Below, one piece after another: positions 57,171-64,000 of a DNA stretch of 64,000 bases; position 1 is the first letter of the stretch; each line of letters begins with the position of its first letter. The notes below the pieces were generated by a model, which was given only the letters and a program-made list of their open reading frames with translations, had not been told where the DNA came from and ran no database searches. The position numbers were made by a program, and so were the translations under genes. The stretch covers positions 2,363,508-2,427,507 of the forward strand of contig OX578286.1 of NCBI GenBank assembly GCA_951217055.1, written 5' to 3'. Origin of the DNA: Gerris lacustris (taxonomy: Eukaryota > Arthropoda > Insecta > Hemiptera > Gerridae).

Positions 57171-57470
57171 AATTCAATTTTTAAGTTTTTGGTAGTATTC
57201 ATACTACGGAACGTTTAAATTTTAATTTAAATCAAATTATAATTACTATTTACAACGGGAGACAGACAGAGAAAAATAGGCCTCCTTTATTTCCAGTAAA
57301 GATGCTCTAACCAAATAAGCTATACTGAAGAATAAGTTCGAATCCCGGTGCTGAAGTTTATTTTTCTCTGTCTGTCTCCCGTTGTAAATAGTAATTATAA
57401 TTTGATTTAAATTATAATTTAAATGTTCCGTAGTATGAATACTACCAAAAACTTTGGGTAAAATTGAATT
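57171..57470. repeat. palindrome of about 108-bp arms with SINE parts
   Basis: Left arm (GTAGTATTCATACTACGGAA ... GGAGACAGACAGAGAAAAAT) is inverted at 57358-57470. The 80-bp centre holds an A-box on the minus strand (TAGCTTATTTGGTTAG) and a B-box on the plus strand (GTTCGAATCC). It reads as two SINEs fused head to head, each missing part of its promoter. Confidence 0.75.
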
Positions 57471-57641
57471 TCTAATTGACTGTACTAGGTACAGGTACTA
57501 ATTGGGTACTTTATAATTATAAGCGTTATTTCACCGCTTGCCGTGTCTAGTTCTAATGTCGTTAATGTTGACTTCTAGACTTGTGGAAAAATTTGAAAGC
57601 TTAATTTGGTACTAGGTATCGTTATCGACAGAGGAAATTAT

Positions 57642-57775
57642 TCTTCAGTATAGCTTAGTTGGCTAGAGAGTCTTTACTGGAAATAGAAGAGGCCCGTGGT
57701 TCGAATCCCGGTGCTGAAGTCTATTTTTCTCTGTCTGTCTCCCGTTGTAAATATTAATTATAATTTGATTTAAAA
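57642..57775 (+). mobile_element. tRNA-derived SINE, intact head
   Basis: A-box TAGCTTAGTTGG at 57651-57662 and B-box GGTTCGAATCC at 57698-57708 are both perfect and at tRNA spacing. CTTCAGT and GCTGAAG pair as a 7-bp acceptor stem. The T-arm is mispaired and the anticodon loop is not canonical, so it is a SINE head, not a functional tRNA. The body is CTATTTTTCTCTGTCTGTCT plus an AT-rich tail. Confidence 0.8.
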
Positions 57776-57940
57776 TAATATATTTCTCGTTAACAGTTTC
57801 GATTATATCGATTTTTAAAAAATTCTAAAATTTAGTCCATTTAAATGAGAATTTAATCATAATTACTCTTTTCTCAGAGGGAAACATCCCGAGGAAATTG
57901 AAAATCTAGAATAATTTCAAGATAAAAATAACTTTTTATA

Positions 57941-58536
57941 TACTACGTTTTTAAATTTTCTGTTGAATCGTATGTAATGATGATAATATAATTGTTATTG
58001 TTACATAATATATAATGTTAGTGAAAAAAAAAAATAGTTCCGAATTTATTTATTTCACATAAATGACAACCATCTAGAGAGCTGATCTTAAACCTATAAA
58101 AGGACAAATCTATGTACAATGGATCTCCCCATCACCAAATATAAACCGTGCCATCGATATATTTGAAATAATATAAATAATATAATCGATATATTTCCTG
58201 TTTTGCTGTCATTCAATGTTTATCTCTTATTTATAAAAATCACAAATTTGAAACCCGTCAAAATGAAGATTGCGTAAATATGGGACATGGCAAAACAAAT
58301 AAAATAACTTGCGGATTTTTTCCGAACTAACTTTATATACAGCAAAATTTGCTGAAAACTAATTAAATCCTTCTGAAAGATGGCTAAAAGTATTAAAATA
58401 ATGGATTGTCATCGTGTTCTGAGCTATGCTAAATGTTTCAAATGTCTAGCTATTCGGGAAGTTAGTTAGAAATCGATTGTCAGATTTGTACCGGACAAAC
58501 AAACAAACAAGAAAGCAAGCTAATAAAAACGTAGTA
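57941..58536 (+). mobile_element. rep-G MITE, copy 2
   Basis: 596 bp with TACTACGTTTTTA and TAAAAACGTAGTA ends, same orientation as 26929-27508. Confidence 0.7.
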
Positions 58537-58573
58537 AAAAAGGTAAACAACACCCAAATGTGTAATTATTACT

Positions 58574-58640
58574 TGCTAGTTTACCGAAGGTAACTGTAGC
58601 TGTAGCTATGTGATCGTTCTGAAGAACGAAATATATCGTT
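58574..58640 (+). repeat. rep-B head fragment
   Basis: CTAGTTTACCGAAGGTAACT ... GTGATCGTTCTGAAGAACGA. Confidence 0.6.
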
Positions 58641-59805
58641 TATTACAATGAAAATTTTCACGGTACAAACTTTAATTTCTTCAATAAAAATCCCCTAATA
58701 TGCTTTATCATCTGCATATAACCATATAAAAGAAACACTCATAAGTAATATATTACTTATGTAAGAAAGCCAAAAAATATGAAAGAAAATCCTGAATGAA
58801 TCCTTATATACGTTAACACAAAAAAACTTTAAAAATGGTTTATTCATGAACCAGTAAGTTAACTTTACTTTAAAAATCATTAATATTCATTCATGTAGTA
58901 AAGATATATGTTGTAGACTCATGTTTCACCATTAGGGAGTTGAGAAATGCAACATAATGTTGTAGTTCATGAAGTGAAACCTTCACCTTGGTTCAGAGAG
59001 AAGGTTACCTGATTTTAGAACTAGGTCGAACTTTTGTTATAGATTCTTTTTTCCTTTTCAGTGCTAAATAACAATGAGATCTATGTACTATCTACAGATC
59101 CTTCCCATGAGTATAGATTTGTGTGTACTTGAAACCCTGTAGATTCTCCTCTGTAACTAAGGGTGTAAGGACCTCTTTTTTCCTTCGTCTGTATATTTCT
59201 TAAAAAGGACTTCTTTTCTCTCCTCCCTTGTACCTTACCTTTCTTTTGAACCGTGGTACCTATTGTCCTTTGTTAAGGTAGTACCTACCGAAAAAAAACG
59301 CCTACCAGGTGTCCGCAGGATCGTGAAAGAAGGGCATCCTTCTCGAAGGACCTTCGAAAACACCCTTCCTAAGAATAAAAACCTTCAGGAGATTCGCAAC
59401 ATCCGTTCTTTTGTTATCGTGTCCTATCTGACCTTTTTTCTCGAAATGGTAAAATGAAAGGACTTAAAACCTTCTTTATTTTATTCCCTTTTTGCGCATT
59501 TTTTTTTTTTTTTCTTCTTGTTGTTTCGTACTTTTCTTATAGTCTTGTTCTACTTTCAGAAAATCTTATTCTATGAATAATATTATTGGCTTTAGAACCT
59601 ACAAGCGAATAACACAAAAGATAACCAACGACAGATGCAATTCATCAGATTTATTACTTTAAATGTGACATTATTTATTACATTACAGGAATGTATTAAT
59701 AGAATAAAATATACCTAAAGAAAATTGTATTAAAATGAAACTGTGGTAAATCTTTAGAAGCTTATAAAAGGATGCAACAGTTCCTTATCGAACCTTATAA
59801 AATCA
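58641..59805. other. no supported gene
   Basis: 59160-59460 is C/T-rich then mixed. A 64-codon plus-strand ORF at 59263-59457 has no recognisable similarity. The rest is AT-rich. Confidence 0.35.
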
Positions 59806-60165
59806 ATGTTCTAAAGATTTAAATGTTCTGATTTTAATGTTCTAAAGATTTAAATGTTCTGATTTTAATGTTCTAAAGATTTAAATGTTCTGATTTTAAT
59901 GTTCTAAAAATTTAAATGTTCTGATTTTAATGTTCTAAAAATTTAAATGTTCTGATTTTAATGTTCTAAAGATTTAAATGTTCTAAAGATTTAAATGTTC
60001 TGATTTTAATGTTCTAAAGATTTAAATATTCTGATTTTAATGTTATAAAGATTTAAATGTTCTGATTTTAATGTTATAAAGATTTAAATGTTTCAAAATC
60101 AATGTTCAAAGATTTAAATTTATACTAATTTTAATGTTCTAAAGATTTAAATTTTATAATTTATC
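59806..60165 (+). repeat. 31-bp minisatellite
   Basis: About 11 units of TTCTAAAGATTTAAATGTTC plus TGATTTTAATG with single-base variants. Confidence 0.95.
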
Positions 60166-60182
60166 CCAAGAAAATTGACCTT

Positions 60183-60420
60183 TGTTATCTTGATTTTACT
60201 ACGTTTTTATTAGCTTGCTTTCTTGTTAGTTTATTGTTTGTCCAGTACAAATCTTGAAATTGATTTTTAACTAACTTCCCGAGTAGCTAGACATTTGGAA
60301 CTTTTAGAATAGCTCAGAACACGATGACAATGCATTTTTTTAATACTTTCGGCATAATTTAATTCGTTTTCAGCAAATTTTGCTCTCTGGAAAGTTAGTT
60401 CGGAAAAAATCCGCAAAAAA
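60183..60420 (-). repeat. rep-G fragment, inverted
   Basis: TTTTACTACGTTTTTATTAG and about 230 bp of the right part of the family. The other terminus is absent. Confidence 0.65.
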
Positions 60421-60659
60421 ATATACACTCCAATTTGAAATTTTGATGTTGGGTAATCCTGGGGGAAAAGTGGGTGGTTGCCCCTAGTGTGCAATTGTAT
60501 GAAAACAAACTTCCCTTTACATGGTACGGATCCCTCAAGTTTCATTAATTTATCAACCGTTCAAAAATTCAAAAGAGGGGGAGGGAGATTTTTGGACCAC
60601 CCTGTATATAATATATGTAACACATATCATATGTATAATATAACATATTAATAAAACAA

Positions 60660-61005
60660 GTTAGGCGCGCTTCACGTACGTAAGTACGTGAGGTGATAAT
60701 TGACGGTTTTTGTACGATAATATAACTGTAATAGTTGAATATTCTTTTTCAACACTTCAAGACCTTTAAATTGATGTATAACATGTCATGGTGACTAAAA
60801 ACTTTTTTTTAGTCGCCCGACATGGCGCCATCTTGGAAATATTAAGTGTAAAAACTGCAAAAAGTGTACAGTTGTCTCAAATGCCGAGATGCACTTTTGT
60901 GCCGAATTTCATGTTCCTAGCTATAGTGGTTAATGAATTGAAACATGCAGAGCCAATATAATAAGGTTTCTTTTCGTACTTTGTACAGAAACCTAAAACC
61001 AAGAA
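60660..61005 (-). repeat. rep-E dispersed element, inverted copy
   Basis: Starts GGCGCGCTTCACGTACGTAA and ends TTTGTACAGAAACCTAAAA. Inverse of 50905-51265. Confidence 0.7.
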
Positions 61006-61477
61006 AGTATTTCTGATTCATGATTCATGATAATAATTATGAGGAAAGACAATGTTTATATTACATAGAAGTTCAGTTTCCTGCAGTAATTCCAGGTAGG
61101 GATGAAAAAAAAAATTATTTAGTTTAGATTTCCGGAATTCGACTGTTCTTAGATGTCTGTTGTGAATTGAAGGAATATTTGTTGTTTAAAATCCACTTTT
61201 AAACCTGCAAGGTGACATCTTTTAAAAAAAAATTCAGGTCTTAAGTAAGAATATAAATTGTTTCTTGACAGCGCAGGTAATTCTGAGAAAGGATTAGTTC
61301 ATTTAGAGTCAGGTAAGTTTAAGAGTGACAGTGTACCTGCTTATAAGCACCGTTATTTGAACAATAATCTGTCATAAATATATTCAACTTAGACACTCAG
61401 GTATCTTGAAAATATACAATTAAAAATCTTAGCTAAACATAAAACATAATAAAAGGTAAAAAAAAAAATTATCGCCA
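61006..61477. other. no gene seen
   Basis: AT-rich, nothing recognised. Confidence 0.4.
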
Positions 61478-61992
61478 GTAGGGAGAAAAAGTTATGATTT
61501 TGAATTAGTTTAGTTTAGAGGGACTAAAGTAAGTCTTTTCATCCCTGAACTTAAAAAGTAGGGAGAAAAAGTAAAAGTAGGGCGAAAAAGTAAAGTAGGG
61601 CGAAAAAGTAAAGATTGCAACTTAATTATTTTATAAATAGTAGAAAATGAATGGCTAATGCAATGAAGTTGTTGAAATCAGGTTGGCGGCACTGCGCTTT
61701 TTTGACCATGTTTATCTTTGTTTGTAACCTGCATCTAAATAACCTTCTATTTGAGTTTAATTCCAATTCTTATTTGTTTTTAATATTGAATCTCTTAATA
61801 TCTGCTAATAAAAGTGCTAATAATTATGGTTATTTATTAAAATAATAAATAAAAAGTGTGCAATGGACGAAAATGTGTATTTTCTTCCTACTGGAGATAA
61901 AATATTGTATGTACCTCGTGAGTAAAGTGTCATTATTCCCCTCGCGATAATTATCTACCTCGGCTGCGCCTCGGGAGCTAATTAGAATTAAA
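61478..61992 (-). repeat. rep-F copy 4, inverted
   Basis: Visibly close to 54712-55215 through AAAAAGTAGGGAGAAAAAGT and CCTCGGCTGCGCCTCGGG. Confidence 0.7.
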
Positions 61993-62133
61993 GAAGTGTA
62001 AATACAAGTTTGTGCGCATGCGCACATGAGTGAAATATTACTATCTATGAAAATTTCAGTTTCCAGGTAGTCTTAAAAGGATATTACAAAATTTGTGCCT
62101 CACAAACTAGAAAAGTTTAATAAAAGCCAGTAA

Positions 62134-62395
62134 AAATAATTTATCTCCAGTAGGGAGAAAAAGTTATGATTTTGAATTAGTTTAGAGGGACTAAAACCGG
62201 TATTTTCATCCCTGAACTCAAAAAGTAGGGAGAAAAAGTAAGAGTAGGCAGAAAAAGTAATAATTATCTCCCTCGACTGCGCCTCGGAATTTAGGGACCA
62301 TGGTTCCTTCGGCTTCGCCTCAAGAACCAACTTATTCGCTCAGGGAATAATGGCTTACTTCACTCCCTAGGTGCATAAATAACTATTATTTATGC
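62134..62395 (-). repeat. rep-F copy 5, inverted, internally deleted
   Basis: Keeps both ends (CATCCCTGAACTCAAAAAGT and CACTCCCTAGGTGCATAAAT) but lacks the middle present in copies 3 and 4. Confidence 0.7.
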
Positions 62396-62554
62396 GTCGA
62401 TGTTTACAATATTCTAATCAATTTTAAATTTCCATTGTAATTTTTAACGAATTAGCTCATAGAATACAAAATTACAAAATCCCAGAAGGAAAAACTGATT
62501 TAAAAGGTAAATGTGTGTTTTGTAATATATTTTTTTGTACACGTAAATATAAAG

Positions 62555-62558
<4 letters not shown>

Positions 62559-62636
<78 letters not shown>
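62559..62636. repeat. (AT)n microsatellite
   Basis: About 75 bp of AT dinucleotide. Confidence 0.97.
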
Positions 62637-62641
<5 letters not shown>

Positions 62642-63171
62642 GCTACATTTGTATTGATAACATCAATATAGTTTCTAATGTTTATTACCATATACGAGCT
62701 CTTAAAATAAACCGACAAAATAAGTTATGAGGAGCTTTTAAAAATGCGGTAAAAGTTTGTATGAATGGGAAGGCGTAAGGTTGTTTTGAACTGGATACTG
62801 GATGGTCAAGAAATGCCAGCGGCAGTGGGTCAGGTCAGAGGCGCCTCGAGGCAGGCACGCCTCTACAAAGCGCCTCTGACTTGTAATATCTTTTGACGGT
62901 TTATAACAACTCTCCAGTTCGGGTAAGATTTTTAAAATAAGATTAGTAAAGTAACCTCTTGAAGCTTTTAAAATCCCAAAAAGGTTTGACTTTGCCATTT
63001 TCTTCTTTAGTTTATATATGCATTAACCGTTTCGAACCAAAACCATCTGCTATTTTTGAAGTTTAAGTGTCTTATTGAAGAAGTCGAAAAAGGTTTTAAA
63101 TAAACATCAGTTGGTTTCGACCTCGCCGCAGTTCATAGAAACATTGTCAGGTCATCATTCTGATGAATTTT
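62637..63171. other. no supported gene
   Basis: 62810-62880 has an imperfect hairpin (AGAGGCGCCTCGAGGC ... GCGCCTCT). An 86-codon minus-strand ORF (62738-62998) lacks recognisable motifs. GTTTCGACCTCGCCGCAG at 63115 with GTCAGG downstream is a degenerate CTGA...GAAAC motif. Confidence 0.3.
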
Positions 63172-63776
63172 GCTTCCGAGCTTACCGAAGGTAACGGAAG
63201 CTATGTGATCGTTCTGAAGAAAGAAAATATTTTATGTCTCCGATTTCAAAAATTCAAAGACAGAAATCCGTTTCAGACATAAGGGAACATTTTTGATTCC
63301 GTGTCTGTCTTGTCGCTCAATTTTTGCGAACCAACAAATCTTAAAAAATACACCTATATATAATAAAATGTATCCTATTTTAATAAAATTTGTATGGTGG
63401 ATCATAATTAGCCCATTGTTGGTCCCATATAAGTTTCAACCTTATGCGCTCATTTGTTTCTCTTCCACATGCACACAAACTTACATTCATTTACCACTTA
63501 CATCTTCGAAAGTACTCATCTGATTTGTATGAAACTTTTATAGTTTATCAAAGTAACCCGCAGATAACCCCAGATTAATTTGAACCGTCTGAGCTCTTTA
63601 ACTTTTGCTTAATTGATACTTTAATTCATGTAAAAAATCAAAACAATTTTGACAGATTAAAAAAAGGAGGGGGGGGGAATTAAATAAATTAGACAATAAT
63701 GGCTTGAAAAATCATAAATTCAATAAAGTATGTGGTAAGGATGCGATGAAGCTATGTGCCACACCAATTAGCAGTT
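63172..63776 (+). repeat. rep-B, full-length reference copy
   Basis: About 605 bp from GCTTCCGAGCTTACCGAAGG to GCCACACCAATTAGCAG. The head folds as a nested hairpin (GCTTCCG/CGGAAGC around TTACC-GAA-GGTAA). No ORF is conserved between copies, so it is non-coding. At least a dozen copies or pieces occur in this window. Confidence 0.75.
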
Positions 63777-64000
63777 ATGTTGTCTCCGAATTTATAAATC
63801 CATTTCATATTTGAGAGAACATTTTTGGTCTCTCTTCTGTCTGTCGGTCCTGTATTTTACAAGCCAACATATCTTAAAAAATCGACTTGTCCAATTTACT
63901 TGTCCATTAAACATTGATTGATCATAATTATCCTACTTTTGAATGCTATATTAATTTCAAAATTCTGCGCCTTTTGGTTTCTCTCTCATGCGCACGAACT
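63777..64000 (+). repeat. rep-B partial copy, cut by the window edge
   Basis: TCTCTTCTGTCTGTCGG, AGCCAACATATCTTAAAAAA and 'gatcataatta' follow the family order but are more diverged. Confidence 0.55.

Noticed and set aside
62738..62998. 86-codon minus-strand ORF
   Set aside because: Starts with a proper ATG but shows no known motif, splice context or repeat-family conservation; could be chance.
63107..63170. CTGACAATG ... GGTCGAAACC on the minus strand as a hammerhead
   Set aside because: The core reads CTGACAA, losing the invariant G8, and no cleavage triplet follows GAAAC.

Overview
The window looks like gene-poor, repeat-dense nuclear DNA from an animal, most likely an insect or another arthropod. 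It is AT-rich, has long (AT)n tracts, many non-coding repeats with tell-tale phrases of the type 'ccaaatttcatcaaaatcgg', tRNA-headed SINE pieces, several classes of short DNA transposons with intact target-site duplications, and one BEL/Pao-type LTR element. I recognise no intact host protein-coding gene. Bacterial features such as operons or ribosome binding sites are absent. The species cannot be fixed from the sequence.

Layout. 1-7.4 kb: dispersed repeats (my labels rep-A, F, D, B), an (AT)n tract, a tRNA-derived SINE and a seven-copy 133-bp satellite. 7.4-15.3 kb: a large inverted-repeat composite with a foldback element inside it, rep-B copies, a 27-bp minisatellite, and a TTAA-flanked piggyBac-like MITE inserted into a rep-B copy. 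15.3-21.3 kb: more rep-B/A/C, a 5S-rRNA-like fragment and a Harbinger-like MITE with a TAA duplication. 20.5-37.7 kb: minisatellite country. A 10-bp unit, GAGGTGGTTA or its complement, recurs in seven separate arrays, mixed with hAT-like and rep-G/H elements, a short exon-like ORF and a 26-bp minisatellite. 38.5-42.5 kb: a rep-C copy carrying a SINE and a BEL/Pao element with identical 306-bp LTRs and a single gag ORF. 43.2-51.5 kb: rep-H elements, the hammerhead-ribozyme repeat, a hAT-type element inside a minisatellite, a long inverted repeat, rep-D/A/E. 52.3-64 kb: rep-G/F/H copies, a seven-unit hairpin array, SINEs arranged as a palindrome, a 31-bp minisatellite and a full rep-B copy at the right end.

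Most striking: at 44.55-45.44 kb two tandem 309-bp monomers and one inverted partial monomer each carry a complete hammerhead ribozyme core (CTGATGA, stem II, GAAA, GTC cleavage triplet, 7-bp stem III). The block is bounded by a 14-bp direct repeat, as expected of a retrotransposed, self-cleaving 'retrozyme'-type RNA. Three further, weaker hammerhead-like motifs of the type reported in Penelope-like elements lie at 25.3, 30.5 and 48.0 kb.

The second main object is the gag-only BEL/Pao element. It is young, because its LTRs look identical, and non-autonomous, because it has no protease, reverse transcriptase or integrase, yet its gag frame is open. Several insertions can be ordered by nesting, so the region can be read as a stratigraphy of mobile elements.
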